In this document: piece by piece, positions 1 through 11,813 of the stretch
Layout: every line of letters begins with the position of its first letter
How positions within the stretch are numbered: position 1 is the stretch's first letter
From: Variovorax sp. EL159
GTDB taxonomy: Bacteria > Pseudomonadota > Gammaproteobacteria > Burkholderiales > Burkholderiaceae_C
Assembly: GCF_900100965.1 (NCBI RefSeq)
Contig: NZ_FMUJ01000010.1
Location: 124,001-188,000 of the forward strand
Direction: 5' to 3'
Length of the DNA: 64,000 nucleotides
The notes under the pieces: generated by a model
Seen by the model: the letters and a program-made list of their open reading frames with translations, nothing else
The model's database searches: none
Told to the model about the DNA's origin: nothing
Made by a program: the position numbers and the translations under genes

Positions 1-1
1 G

Positions 2-1492
2 CTTGCCGGTCTGCGATGCCACCTCGGTCATGGCCTTGTCGATGCTCGCCTTGATCTCGTCGGACAGCTTGCGCGGATCCATCTGCGACAGCGGCGGGAT
101 ATCGATATCGGGGTGAATGGCCGCGGGCATCCCGTGTGCGACGACCTGAGCCCGGTCCTCGGCGCCGCGGGCAAGGGCCGCCTTGCGCATCTGCTCGAGG
201 GCTTGATCGGCCTTCTCGGCGAAGTCGGGCAGATCGTCCATGGAGGCAGGCGGCTGCAAATCCGGTTCGGACAGGGGCGGCAGATACTGCGCCGGGTCCA
301 GCCCCTGCTCCAGCAGACGGGCGTGCAGGCGTTCGCGCTCGCGCTGCCGGCCTGCGCGCAGATTGCGCACCAGCGGAAGCGAGGCGATATCGGGCACCTG
401 GTCGCCCGCCCACGGCCCCATGACCGCCTTGGGGACCAAGTCGCTGTCGCGCAGGACCAGCACCGCCTTGGCTGGATCGATGCGCTGCTGCAGCACCTGC
501 TGGTAGTGGGCGAGCGGCCGCGGCTGCCCGCGCAACTCGAGCGCGGGCATGATGTGCTTGACGTCGGCCGCGTCATCCTCTGCGATGGGTGATGCACCGT
601 GCCAGACCAGGATGACGCGCTCGGCGTGTGGGAAAAACCAGGCTGTGCTCAAGCTCAGCGAAATTTCCGACAGCGCGCCACCGTCTTTCTGAAAGCTGGC
701 GAAGCAGCGCGCCTGCCAATCGGGCAGCTGGCCGCGCATCACCGGCTGCCGAGGGTGCATGTTCCACAGTTCGTAGGCGGCGCCCGGCGGCAACTCGCGC
801 TGGCCGGGCAGGCGCTGGTCGGCAGGCGCAGCGTTGAAGTAGCGCCAGTCCATGTCATCGGCGAAACCCGGGTACTCGTGCTGCAGCCACTGCTGGTCGT
901 AGGCGCGCCCCATCAGTGCGAGCCGCTGCGGCCGATCGGGTGGCACGGCGCCGAAACCCGCAGGCACGATGCGCCGCCCGGGTGCGTCCTGACGCGCGCC
1001 GGGCAACTCGACATTGGGAACCCGGCGCGTATGCACGCCGTTGATCGTTTCATCGAAGCTGCCGATGCCTTCGGGGTTTTCGGACTCGCCCGGGCCGCCA
1101 TAGGCATGTGCCCAATCCAGCCTCAGGCGCTCGAAAGGCTGGGGATGCGTCGCGCGGCCGCCAAGCCAATAGCGATCACCACTCACCAGCAACGACTTGG
1201 CCTTGCCATGGAAGACGGCCTGGGCCGCGCACAGTGTCTTGTCGTCCTGATGCGCCGTGTACGCATAGCCGCTGACCAACCACTCCGGCTCGATCTTGGG
1301 CACACCCATGTCCAGCACGTTGCCGGGCCCGATCTCGTCGGCCGCCAGCTTCCAGAGATCCTGGTCAGGCATCAGCAAGGGCTCGGGCGCCAGGCTGGCC
1401 ATCGCGAAGACCGAGACGCCCAGGTGGTCTTGCCGTTGCCTTCGGAAGGGCCGCGTGAGGATGCTCAGGCGAAAAGGCTTGATGGTCTTCAT
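2..1492 (-). CDS. DUF2169 family T6SS-associated protein (C-terminus beyond left edge)
   Basis: Reading the minus strand from an ATG at 1492 gives an open frame of about 497 codons that runs off the left edge. It begins MKTIKPFRLSILTRPF and contains a block like GHPMP/AHAYGGPGESENPEG, which I recognise as the DUF2169 pattern. Members of this family lie beside vgrG and PAAR genes and are thought to act as adaptors or chaperones loading T6SS effectors. It starts 18 bases after the stop of the small membrane protein, so it should belong to the vgrG transcript. The frame assignment is sound. The family call is from memory of the N-terminal pattern. The end of the protein is not visible, and a PAAR protein or effector probably follows to the left. 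Confidence 0.75.
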   Translation of the reverse strand, partial: MKTIKPFRLSILTRPFRRQRQDHLGVSVFAMASLAPEPLLMPDQDLWKLAADEIGPGNVLDMGVPKIEPEWLVSGYAYTAHQDDKTLCAAQAVFHGKAKSLLVSGDRYWLGGRATHPQPFERLRLDWAHAYGGPGESENPEGIGSFDETINGVHTRRVPNVELPGARQDAPGRRIVPAGFGAVPPDRPQRLALMGRAYDQQWLQHEYPGFADDMDWRYFNAAPADQRLPGQRELPPGAAYELWNMHPRQPVMRGQLPDWQARCFASFQKDGGALSEISLSLSTAWFFPHAERVILVWHGASPIAEDDAADVKHIMPALELRGQPRPLAHYQQVLQQRIDPAKAVLVLRDSDLVPKAVMGPWAGDQVPDIASLPLVRNLRAGRQRERERLHARLLEQGLDPAQYLPPLSEPDLQPPASMDDLPDFAEKADQALEQMRKAALARGAEDRAQVVAHGMPAAIHPDIDIPPLSQMDPRKLSDEIKASIDKAMTEVASQTGK

Positions 1493-1510
1493 CGGGGCAG
1501 CGCACCTGCT

Positions 1511-1951
1511 TCAGCGCATCGGCTGGTCGATGGCGATCTCGCGTGAGACCGGATCAAAGCGCAGCTTCACGGAACGCCCTGGTGCGAAGTCGGCGAGCTT
1601 CACCGGACTGATCGGAGCGTCCAGTTCAGTCTCGTAGGCGGGCAACCCGCCCTCGGGCTGTACCCGGAGCTTGAGCCGCACCATGACATAGATGAACTCG
1701 ACGCGCATGCCGGTGTCATGGCTGTCGAGCACCGTCGCCACCGCCGCCTGCCCGGTGCGAAGCACGCGCTCGGCGCGGTCCGAGCCCATCACACGGCGGT
1801 TGACCTCGCTCTGCATATGCAATATGCGGAACACATAGCGCTTAGCCAGCGCGGTCAGCCCGGACCACAGCAGCAGGACGACTGCGATCGGAACAATGAG
1901 AAGCCAGTGTTCAGCGAACCACCCAACGAAAAGATCCGACATCTGAGCCAT
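1511..1951 (-). CDS. small membrane-anchored protein of the vgrG operon, unknown function
   Basis: This 146-residue protein has one strong N-terminal membrane segment (about residues 15-35, WLLIVPIAVVLLLWSGLTAL). A soluble part of about 105 residues follows, with a repeated beta-strand pattern such as VRLKLRVQPEG and VKLRFDP. Its ATG overlaps the vgrG stop as TGATG, so the two are translationally coupled. A second in-frame ATG three codons in (MSDLF) is an alternative start. I do not recognise the family. Position between vgrG and a DUF2169 protein suggests an effector-associated or immunity-type role, but the sequence does not show this. Confidence 0.7.
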   Translation of the reverse strand: MAQMSDLFVGWFAEHWLLIVPIAVVLLLWSGLTALAKRYVFRILHMQSEVNRRVMGSDRAERVLRTGQAAVATVLDSHDTGMRVEFIYVMVRLKLRVQPEGGLPAYETELDAPISPVKLADFAPGRSVKLRFDPVSREIAIDQPMR

Positions 1952-4320
1952 CAGAGGTACACGGTGATCCCACGGGGATTCACCTTCACTTGAGACATTT
2001 CGATGGTCGTCGCCTTGTTGGCTGTCTGGAACAGCGTCTGCGTGGTGGAGTAGAGGCCCATTGCCCCGCTAGCGGAATACATGTCGAACTTGTTGATGGA
2101 ACCCGTGATCGAGTAGGCGTTGAACCCCATGTTCTGGACGGCAACGCTGACCGTCCTCCCATTCGCGGTGATGGCTGCGCCATTGAGGTTCACGTTGAGC
2201 GCCGTGAGCCCCATGTTGAAGCCCTTGAAGGCAATGCCCCAGTCCGTGAACGTTATTTTTTTCTTCGACGTGTCCTCCACATTCGGTGCGTTCAGGATGA
2301 TCTTGGTCGGTGACTTGATCGTGATGTCCGCCTTGGTGCTTTCCAGGTTCATGGGGCCATCCGTCGTCGCGCTCAACGACGTGTTCGCATGCACCTTTTG
2401 GGCCCCCTTGACAAGATAGTCCTCGTTGCCGTCGACCGTCACCTTCTTTCCCTTGGTGTTTTCGGTATACAGACCGACCACCGTCGTGGTCTGCGGGCCC
2501 GCAATGTCTTCCTTGAGCGAGACACCGATGATTCGCTCTTCCCCTTTGTCTACCGTGTCTGTGCGCTTGCCGGTGACATGGATGGTCTGATTCCCGATGA
2601 CATCGACCTGCTGGTTGCCACCATCCACCTTGATGAACTGGTCGCCGCCGTTGACGGTGATCTTCTGCGGCCCGCCCTTGTTGACCGTCAGCGTGTGCGG
2701 CCCGTTGACCGTCTCATCGAGCGAGGTGTTTCCCGTGTAGGTGTCCGCCCGTTCGATCCACGTCTCGCGCGTGCCTTCCACGGTGTGTTTTTCATTGTTC
2801 TCGACACTGACGCCAAGATCCTTCTGCGCATGGAGCTTGATCGACTCGTTGCTGGGGTCGTCGTCGATCACGAAGTGGTTGGCCAGCTCGCCGTCGCCCT
2901 TGATGGTGCGGCTGATGAAGCCGCTGACTGTTGCCTTGGCCGGCAGTTCGAGCGGCGGCATCTGGTCGGCGTTGTAGACGCGGCCGATGATGATCGGCCG
3001 GTCGGGGCAACCGGCGATGAAATCGACGACCACTTCCTGCCCCACGCGCGGGTGATTCACCGCGCCGAAGTTCGAGCCGGCCCACGCGCTGGACACGCGC
3101 ACCCAGCATGAGCTGTCCTCGTTGCGCTGGCCGTAGCGGTCCCAGCGGAACTGCACCTTCACGCGGCCGTACTTGTCGATCCAGATGTCTTCCCCGGGCG
3201 GGCCCACGACCGTGGCGGTCTGCGGGCCGTGCGTGGTCGGCATCCGCGTGACGCGCGGCGCGCGGAACGGAAACGACGTGGGCTGCACGCCGAAGTTGAA
3301 GCTGTAGAGGCCGTCGGGGCTGCCCGTTGCATAGCCGCCCTCGCGCAAGTTGTACGTCACCGCGACGATCAGGTATTCCTTGTTGTCCTCGTCGCGCGGC
3401 GCGTTCTGCATGTTGAAGCGGTAGCCGGGCGCCATGCCACGCACGTTGGAGTGGCCGGTGTCGATCTCGGCCTTCGCCTGCGCCTCCTCGAGCCGGATGC
3501 GCGCGTAGTGCTCGCCCTGCCCGGCGTCGCTGTAGCCGCCGAGCCACTCGTACATCTCGTAGCGGCCGTGGTCGTTGTCGCGCGGCTGGCTGCGCGTGTT
3601 GAGCAGGTCGGCCTTGGGCTTCTTGAAGTCGAAGTCGTCGACCACGAAGGTGCCGGGGCGAATCTCCTCGGTCACCTCCCACTGGTCGATCACTTCGCGG
3701 CCCGTCCCGCCCACGCGATCGGTGGCGAGGTAGCCGATGCGCGGGTAGCCCGGCAGCGTGTCGTGCCCCCCCATGTCGTCAGCCAGCACCAGCGTGTGCT
3801 GGTTCTTCTCGTGCTTGAAGTAGTAGTAGATGCCTTCGTGTTCCATCATGCGGCTCACGAATTCGAAGTCGGTCTCCTGGTACTGCACCGAGTAGTCGCG
3901 CTGGCGGTAGCTGGCGCTGAGCCTCTTCTCGAATGCGAACCCGTACTCACCGAGCACTTCGTCCAGGATGTCGACCACCGATTTGTTCTGGAAGATCTTG
4001 CAATCGCTGGTGCGCGTGAGATACCAGAGCCAGGGCTGCACGAGGGCCCGGTACACCACATAGCGCGACGAGCTCTCTTCGCGGCCGATCATCGTGAAGC
4101 GCGTGATCTGCCCGTTGAGGTAGCGCGGCGTCCCGTCGATGGTCACGATCTCGAGCGTGAGCGGTTTGCCGAGCAACGCCTTCATGTCGACGGAGGTGTT
4201 GGGACTCAGCAGGTCCACCTCGAACTCGAAGAGCTCCGACAGCCCTTCGTTGCCGTGCATCGAACGGAACAGCAACTGGTCCGGTGCAAGCGGCGTATGT
4301 GCAATGACGACTCTGGCCAT
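1951..4320 (-). CDS. vgrG: T6SS spike protein VgrG (TssI)
   Basis: The 789-residue product forms the trimeric tip of the T6SS needle. The N-terminal 365 or so residues are the gp27-like base (ARVVIAHTPLAPDQLLFRSM, then QYQETDFEFVSRMMEHEGIYYYF). Residues of about 365-455 are the gp5-like OB fold with the hallmark KYGRVKVQFRWDR and WVRVSSAWAG. The rest is a beta-helical needle with many repeated hydrophobic/threonine strands (TLTVNKGGPQKITVNGG). The last 100 residues show no enzymatic motif, so this looks like a structural VgrG that carries separate effectors. It follows clpV by 20 bases and is coupled to the next gene by a one-base stop/start overlap. Confidence 0.95.
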   Translation of the reverse strand: MARVVIAHTPLAPDQLLFRSMHGNEGLSELFEFEVDLLSPNTSVDMKALLGKPLTLEIVTIDGTPRYLNGQITRFTMIGREESSSRYVVYRALVQPWLWYLTRTSDCKIFQNKSVVDILDEVLGEYGFAFEKRLSASYRQRDYSVQYQETDFEFVSRMMEHEGIYYYFKHEKNQHTLVLADDMGGHDTLPGYPRIGYLATDRVGGTGREVIDQWEVTEEIRPGTFVVDDFDFKKPKADLLNTRSQPRDNDHGRYEMYEWLGGYSDAGQGEHYARIRLEEAQAKAEIDTGHSNVRGMAPGYRFNMQNAPRDEDNKEYLIVAVTYNLREGGYATGSPDGLYSFNFGVQPTSFPFRAPRVTRMPTTHGPQTATVVGPPGEDIWIDKYGRVKVQFRWDRYGQRNEDSSCWVRVSSAWAGSNFGAVNHPRVGQEVVVDFIAGCPDRPIIIGRVYNADQMPPLELPAKATVSGFISRTIKGDGELANHFVIDDDPSNESIKLHAQKDLGVSVENNEKHTVEGTRETWIERADTYTGNTSLDETVNGPHTLTVNKGGPQKITVNGGDQFIKVDGGNQQVDVIGNQTIHVTGKRTDTVDKGEERIIGVSLKEDIAGPQTTTVVGLYTENTKGKKVTVDGNEDYLVKGAQKVHANTSLSATTDGPMNLESTKADITIKSPTKIILNAPNVEDTSKKKITFTDWGIAFKGFNMGLTALNVNLNGAAITANGRTVSVAVQNMGFNAYSITGSINKFDMYSASGAMGLYSTTQTLFQTANKATTIEMSQVKVNPRGITVYL

Positions 4321-4340
4321 GTGGTACTCCCTCTTTGCGC

Positions 4341-7072
<2,732 letters not shown>

Positions 7073-7076
<4 letters not shown>

Positions 7077-8266
7077 AGGGAAGATGCGGGCGCGGCAGCG
7101 GATGCCGCCGTTGCGTGGGAAGAAAACAGGGCCTCGGGCTGGAACACCATGTCGCCGGCGTCGGTGTCCGACAGGCGCGTGCCGAGCCAGCTGCCCCATC
7201 CGAGGCGCTGGCCGCCGTTGAGCTGCATGCCTTGCGCGTCCTGCTTGCGCAGCACGAGCCGCAGCTCCCAGGCGAATTCGATGCCGACGTACTGGCGCAC
7301 CCAGTCGACCACCTGCCGCAGCCGCGTGCTGCCCGGCAGGAACTCGCGGAACTGCGCCTGCGACAGCGGCCCGAGCTCGAGGCGGAACTTGCTCTGCGCA
7401 TCGCGCACCGCCAGGCCGATGGTGGCACCGCCGCCCAGCTGGTGGTTGCGCCCGTACAGGCCCAGGCGGCTCACCTGGCGCTCGTCGATCATCATCCAGT
7501 TGCTCACGAACTCCTCGACGCGCACCGGCACGTCGAAGTACAGCCGCAGGATCTGGATCAGGCCTTCGGGGTTGCGCGTCTGGCGCACGAGATGGCCTGC
7601 CATGAAGGTGCGCGCATGGTCGGCGATGCGGTCGCGTTTCTTCAGGCCTGGCTGCCCCATGCTCATGAGGCTCGCGACGTAGTCGACGAAGCGGTGGCCA
7701 TCGACGCGGTCCAGGCTGTTGACCGACTGCGCATCGGCCCAGGCCCGGTAGAACAGCATGATCAGCCGGTGATGGAACAGGTCGGCGAATGCGCTGAGCG
7801 TGTTGTCGGCGTGGTGCCGCTTGCGCTCGCGTGCGTACTCGGTCAGGTGCAGCGGCAACGGGCCGTTGGGGCCGAACAAACCAAAGCCGTAGATCGAGAT
7901 GCGCGGCGGGCCGTCGCCGTCCGTTTCCACGCCCGAGACGTTCGATGGCGCGAAGGCCATCGAAGGCTCTTGCCCGAGCCGCAACGGCTCGTCGAGCGGG
8001 CGCGGCGCGCGGCCCAGCAGCGGATGGTCGCCCTGCGCATCGAGGCGGCGCAGCAGCATGAAGAGGTCGTGCTCGAAGGGTTGATCGAGCAGCCGGGCCC
8101 AGAGCTCGGGGTCGGCCTCGGGCATGCCGCGCGGCGCCGGCGTGGCCTGCGCGGACGGCGGGAGGCCGTGGGCCATGCCGGCCACGGCCGCGTCCAGCAG
8201 CACCTCGCCGTCTTCGGCCGACGACGCTTGTTGCTGCATGCCTTCGGTGACGCCGGCTTCGCTCAT
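7073..8266 (-). CDS. tssG: T6SS baseplate protein TssG (ImpH/VasB)
   Basis: The 397-residue product is the baseplate wedge component that partners TssF, TssE and TssK. Family blocks seen are WARLLDQPFEHDLFMLLRRL, the FGLFGPNGPLPLHLTEYA turn, LIMLFYRAWADAQ and the C-terminal LRQVVDWVRQYVGIEFAWELRL. The N-terminal 55 residues are low-complexity (MQQQASSAEDGEV) and are probably a species-specific extension. The ATG at 8266 overlaps the tssF stop by four bases and its own TGA overlaps the clpV ATG, so tssF-tssG-clpV form a coupled set. Confidence 0.92.
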
Positions 8267-10134
8267 ACGGCGGGGCGGCGTCCCACGCGCGGCGTCCAGC
8301 GCGCGATCTCGCCGCGTTGCAGACTGGACAGCGCGAACTCGGTGAACGCGTTGAGCGACACGTGACGGCTGAAGAACTGCTCCAGCACGGCACCGAAGAG
8401 GTACGGGCTGGCACCCGAGAACGCGACCTCGTCGATCTTCAGCGCGATCTCCACGCCGCGCCCGAAGACGATCGGCCCCGGCTCGGGCAGCCGGCGGAAC
8501 ACCGGCGCCAGCGCCATCGAGCGCACGCCCTGGATCTGGCGGCGCACCGACGGGTCGGCCAGGTTGCCGTAGAGGTCGAGCATTTCGCGCAACGCGGCCG
8601 CGCCTTGCGCCGCATCGATGTCGGTCAGGCTCAGGTAGTTCAGGCCCAGGTGGCTGATGAGGCGCCAGGTGAGCGCGCCTTCGGACAGCGCGGGGTAAGG
8701 CCGCGAAGGGCCGCGCAGGATGCGGATGGCGCGCACGGGTGCCGACACGCGCAGCGTGAAGTCCGACTCGAGCCCGGTCGGCATCAGCAGCGGCAAATCG
8801 CGGTTGGTGCACAGCGCATCGAGCGTGATGTGCCGCAGGCTGTGCGGAAAGGGCGCGTCGTGCTGGTCGACCAGCGACACGTAGACCTCGCTGCCGGTGT
8901 AGCTGGTGCGCGTGCCCTGCGCGCGTGCGCGGTCGGACACGAGGCGCGGCTCGCGGCGCAGCGAGAAGTAGGCGCCGAAGTCGCCGTCGTCGGCCGCGAA
9001 CGAACCGAGGAAGGGCCGGAACTCGCGCTCCTCCGAGCCGTTGGCCATGTGGCCGGTGACGCGCTCGACCGTGAAGATCTCGAAGTCGCGCGGCCGCGTG
9101 CGGTCGATCACCGCATGGTGCTCGTGCTGGCCGGGGCCGACCGGAATGCGGTCGCTGCGGCGCGGCACGAGGTTGATGATGGGCGTGCAGAACAGCGAGA
9201 AGTGCTTGGCATCGACCAGCCGCTCCAGGTCGGCATCGGCGCGGTCGAGCAGGATCACGATTTCCATCGTGGTGCCGCCGATGGCCGAGACCGCCGCGCG
9301 CAGCTTGCTCACGCTGAAGAACAGGTAGCGATCGGGAAAGGCGAAGTACTCGTGCAGCAGGCGGTAGCCCTGGAACGAGCGCGCGTCGTAAGGCAGCAGC
9401 GCCTGCTCGGGGTCGAAGCCCTCGTGGCGGATGGCGTCGTCGCCCAGCGGCACCAGGCGCGCGGTGCTGCCGGGGCCGCTGCGGCACACGGTGCCCACGC
9501 TGTGGTGCGCCGCGAGTTCGAGCAGGCGCAGCGCATGCAGCTCGGCGCCCGAGAGAAAGAATTCGAGCCGGTCGAGCGGCATGTCGGAAAAGCGCGCGCC
9601 ACCCACGGCTTCGAGCCGGATGGTGAGCGCGCTCTTGGCCTGCCGCGCCACCACGGGCATCGCATGCGCGATCTCCGCCGGCACCGGTCCGATGCCCGCT
9701 TCGGCAATGCGGATGGGCCACAGGGTGACGGCATGGCCGGTGCGGAACTCGCAGGCCGTCTGCTCGCCCTTGATCATGCGGCCGCGCAGGATCGTGTGGC
9801 GCGGCAGTTCGTAGCCCGACTTCAGCGAGCCTTCGTTGAGGTTGCCGTCGATCTGCACCACGGCCATGGCAGGCAGCGGCGCGAGGAAGTTGGGGTACAC
9901 CACTTCGAGCAGCCGCTGCGAGAAGCGCGGAAACTCCGCGTCCATCTTGAGCTGGATGCGCGCCGTGAGAAAGCTGAAGCCTTCGAGCAGGCGTTCCACG
10001 TACGGGTCGCTGACCTCGATGCCGCGCATGCCGAGCCGGCCCGCGATCTTGGGATAGCGCTGCGCGAACTCGGCCCCGAGCTCGTGCATGTAGGTGAGCT
10101 CGCGGTTGTAGTAGTCGAGGAGCCGGGCGTCCAT
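8263..10134 (-). CDS. tssF: T6SS baseplate protein TssF (ImpG/VasA)
   Basis: The 623-residue product is the major baseplate wedge subunit. The start MDARLLDYYNRELTYMHELG is the conserved TssF opening. Further blocks are FAQRYPKIAGRLG, DPYVERLLEGFSFLTARIQLKMD and, near the end, GRGVEIALKIDE. The open frame extends 31 codons upstream, but that stretch is repeat A sequence and is not family-like. The Shine-Dalgarno-like GGGGTGAG before this ATG lies in the end of the repeat copy that separates tssF from tssE. The stop overlaps the tssG ATG by four bases. Confidence 0.93.
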   Translation of the reverse strand: MDARLLDYYNRELTYMHELGAEFAQRYPKIAGRLGMRGIEVSDPYVERLLEGFSFLTARIQLKMDAEFPRFSQRLLEVVYPNFLAPLPAMAVVQIDGNLNEGSLKSGYELPRHTILRGRMIKGEQTACEFRTGHAVTLWPIRIAEAGIGPVPAEIAHAMPVVARQAKSALTIRLEAVGGARFSDMPLDRLEFFLSGAELHALRLLELAAHHSVGTVCRSGPGSTARLVPLGDDAIRHEGFDPEQALLPYDARSFQGYRLLHEYFAFPDRYLFFSVSKLRAAVSAIGGTTMEIVILLDRADADLERLVDAKHFSLFCTPIINLVPRRSDRIPVGPGQHEHHAVIDRTRPRDFEIFTVERVTGHMANGSEEREFRPFLGSFAADDGDFGAYFSLRREPRLVSDRARAQGTRTSYTGSEVYVSLVDQHDAPFPHSLRHITLDALCTNRDLPLLMPTGLESDFTLRVSAPVRAIRILRGPSRPYPALSEGALTWRLISHLGLNYLSLTDIDAAQGAAALREMLDLYGNLADPSVRRQIQGVRSMALAPVFRRLPEPGPIVFGRGVEIALKIDEVAFSGASPYLFGAVLEQFFSRHVSLNAFTEFALSSLQRGEIARWTPRVGRRPAV

Positions 10135-10140
10135 CAGTGG

Positions 10141-10240
10141 CTCACCCCCAGGCTGCGCGCACTTCGTGTCGCTTCGCCAACCCCCTTGCAGGGGGCAACA
10201 CCGGTGGCCCGGCAAAGCCGGTTCCACGGTGTTCCACGAA
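10141..10240. repeat. dispersed repeat family A, copy 1 (tssE-tssF gap)
   Basis: This is a copy of a roughly 100-bp GC-rich element. It has a shared block ACTTCGTGTCGCTTCGCCAA, a short hairpin CCCCCTTGCAGGGGG, a second arm pair around GCCGGTT and the end TTCCACG. The same element recurs inverted at 45973-46076 and 60448-60550. It fills nearly the whole 121-bp gap between tssE and tssF, whereas the other joins from tagJ to clpV are four-base overlaps. It therefore looks inserted into a formerly compact junction. Confidence 0.85.
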
Positions 10241-10255
10241 AAGAGAACGCCAGCA

Positions 10256-10795
10256 TCAAAGTCCCCCGGTCGGCCGCAGCACCATGTGCCCGCTCTCCAG
10301 GTCCAGCTCCGAACGCAGGATGAACTCGATCGGGTAAGGCACAGACCATAGCGTGCCGCGGATCTCCAGCGCGAGCAGGTTGTGGTGCTCCAGCTCGGTC
10401 GCGTCGGTCACGCAGCGCACGTCGATGCTGTCCTTCATGATGCGCGGCTCGAAGTCGATGATCGAGGCGCGAATGGCCGCCTCGACGTCCGCGAAGTCGA
10501 CCTCCGACATGCGCCCGCCGGCCCAGCCGCGCACGCCGTAGTTCAGCACCGAGCTGCGTGCACGCGGCATGCCGTTGATGGTGTGGTCGGCGCCGAAGTT
10601 GGCGGTGTTCAGCAGCCATTGCAGGTCGCGCAGCACCGAGTCGCGCAGCAGCTTGCCGCTCATGAGGAACGAACCCGCGCGCTCCTGCCGGGTCAGCGGC
10701 TGCTTGTCGGTCAGGCGATCGAGCAGCACGGGCTGCAGGCGGTCGCGCGCAACGCTTTCCTGCGGGTCGCCTTCGGCGTCCATCAGGGCACTCAT
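10256..10795 (-). CDS. tssE: T6SS baseplate protein TssE (gp25-like)
   Basis: The 179-residue product is the gp25-like baseplate subunit that joins sheath and baseplate. The start MSALMDAEGDPQESV was chosen because it overlaps the tagJ stop as ATGA. The N-terminus LQPVLLDRLTDKQPL and the central VLRDLQWLLNTANFG are typical. The gp25 core follows at AAIRASIIDFEPRIMKDSI, ending with LEIRGTLWSVPYPIEFILRSELDLESG. It is in the usual place between tagJ and tssF, although repeat A now separates it from tssF. Confidence 0.92.
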   Translation of the reverse strand: MSALMDAEGDPQESVARDRLQPVLLDRLTDKQPLTRQERAGSFLMSGKLLRDSVLRDLQWLLNTANFGADHTINGMPRARSSVLNYGVRGWAGGRMSEVDFADVEAAIRASIIDFEPRIMKDSIDVRCVTDATELEHHNLLALEIRGTLWSVPYPIEFILRSELDLESGHMVLRPTGGL

Positions 10796-11658
10796 GGCAA
10801 GGCGCTCGCCGCGGCCGCAAATTCGATGAGCCGCAGATCGAGCAATGAATGGTCGCCGGCCTCGCTGATCAGCGTGCGCTGGCCAACGCCCGCGTACTGC
10901 GCCTCGCCGGGCAGCGTGAGCCAGTCGGTGCGGCGGCCCAGCGCGGTGTCGTCGTCGAGGGCATCGAGCGGGCCGGGATAGCGCACCGGCACCAGGCCGT
11001 TGAGTGCGCGGCCGTCGTGCAGCTCGATCTGGGCCGGGGCCCACAAGAGGTCGACCAGATGCTGCGGACGCGAGAACTTGATGCGCCGCACCGAAGGCAG
11101 CGGCAGCCATGCATAGCCCGAAGGCGTGAGCAGTTCCAGCACCGCGCCCAGGCGCGCGTCGCCGTCGCACAGCCACGCGAATTCGCTGTGCTCGACCGGT
11201 TCGCCGTCGAGCGCCTGCACGGCGCGCGCATCCGAGCGGTCGACGCTGGCAAGGGTGCCCTGCAATGCGGGCGCGGCCTGCCGCGCGCTGTCGCGCAGGG
11301 CGGCTGCTTCTTCGGCGCGTTCGGCCGGCAGCGTCGCCGCGGCGATCAGCTGCTCGACCCAGTCCGCGTTGCCGCAGACGATGGCCGGCGCGCGCCCGCC
11401 GGCCCAGAATTCGGTGCGATGACGTTCGCCGGCAAGCGCCATCGCGCAGGTGACGCTGGCCGGCGTGAACGTGGGATCGAGCTTGGTGGCGAGCTTGAGC
11501 TGGTCTTCAGCCCGTTGCCATTCGCCGCGCAGCGCAAGAAAGTGGCACAGGGCAAGCCGCAGGCCGGCATCCTGGGGGCGGGCGCGAATCTGCCGTTGTA
11601 CCCCTTCGGTGTGCTCGGCCACGGAGCGATCGCCCAGCACTGCAAACCCATCGCCCAT
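10792..11658 (-). CDS. tagJ: T6SS accessory protein TagJ (ImpE family)
   Basis: The 288-residue protein has a TPR-like N-terminal half (LRLALCHFLALRGEWQRAEDQLKLATKLDP). The ImpE-type C-terminal half carries FAWLCDGDARLGAVLELL and YAWLPLPSVRRIKFSRPQHLVDLLW. In T6SS systems that contain it, TagJ binds the sheath subunit TssB and helps ClpV recognise the sheath. The gene overlaps tssE by four bases. It is the first gene after the terminator that follows hcp, so it depends on readthrough or on a promoter I could not identify in the 155-bp gap. Confidence 0.88.
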   Translation of the reverse strand: MGDGFAVLGDRSVAEHTEGVQRQIRARPQDAGLRLALCHFLALRGEWQRAEDQLKLATKLDPTFTPASVTCAMALAGERHRTEFWAGGRAPAIVCGNADWVEQLIAAATLPAERAEEAAALRDSARQAAPALQGTLASVDRSDARAVQALDGEPVEHSEFAWLCDGDARLGAVLELLTPSGYAWLPLPSVRRIKFSRPQHLVDLLWAPAQIELHDGRALNGLVPVRYPGPLDALDDDTALGRRTDWLTLPGEAQYAGVGQRTLISEAGDHSLLDLRLIEFAAAASALP

Positions 11659-11692
11659 GAAGCTTCCTCATTGACTGCTGGCACGCGGCGCG

Positions 11693-11719
11693 AAAAAAAG
11701 CCGTCGTGCAAAAGACGGC
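11693..11719 (-). terminator. rho-independent terminator between hcp and tagJ
   Basis: On the minus strand a six-base-pair stem GCCGTC/GACGGC (11714-11719 with 11700-11705) closes an eight-base loop and is followed at once by seven T (11699-11693). This is the classical intrinsic terminator layout and lies about 95 bases after the hcp stop. It should end much of the tssABC-hcp transcript before tagJ. Confidence 0.8.
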
Positions 11720-11732
11720 CGTCGATGGCCGT

Positions 11733-11784
11733 CGGGGAACATCCCCGGCCGGCCCGCGAACGCGTCGCACCATCGTGCGACGCG
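11733..11784 (-). other. two tandem hairpins downstream of hcp
   Basis: Two perfect inverted repeats precede the terminator on the minus-strand transcript. One has ten-base arms at 11761-11770 and 11775-11784 around a four-base loop. The other has six-base arms at 11733-11738 and 11742-11747 around a three-base loop. Neither has a T run. They could protect the 3' end of the hcp message from exonucleases or reinforce termination. Confidence 0.6.
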
Positions 11785-11813
11785 CGCGGCCCGTCGGGCT
11801 CAGCGCAAGGAAA

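Noticed and set aside
599..1546. Plus-strand frame of 315 codons near the left edge
   Set aside because: The minus strand gives a DUF2169 protein through the same region; the plus frame is its shadow.
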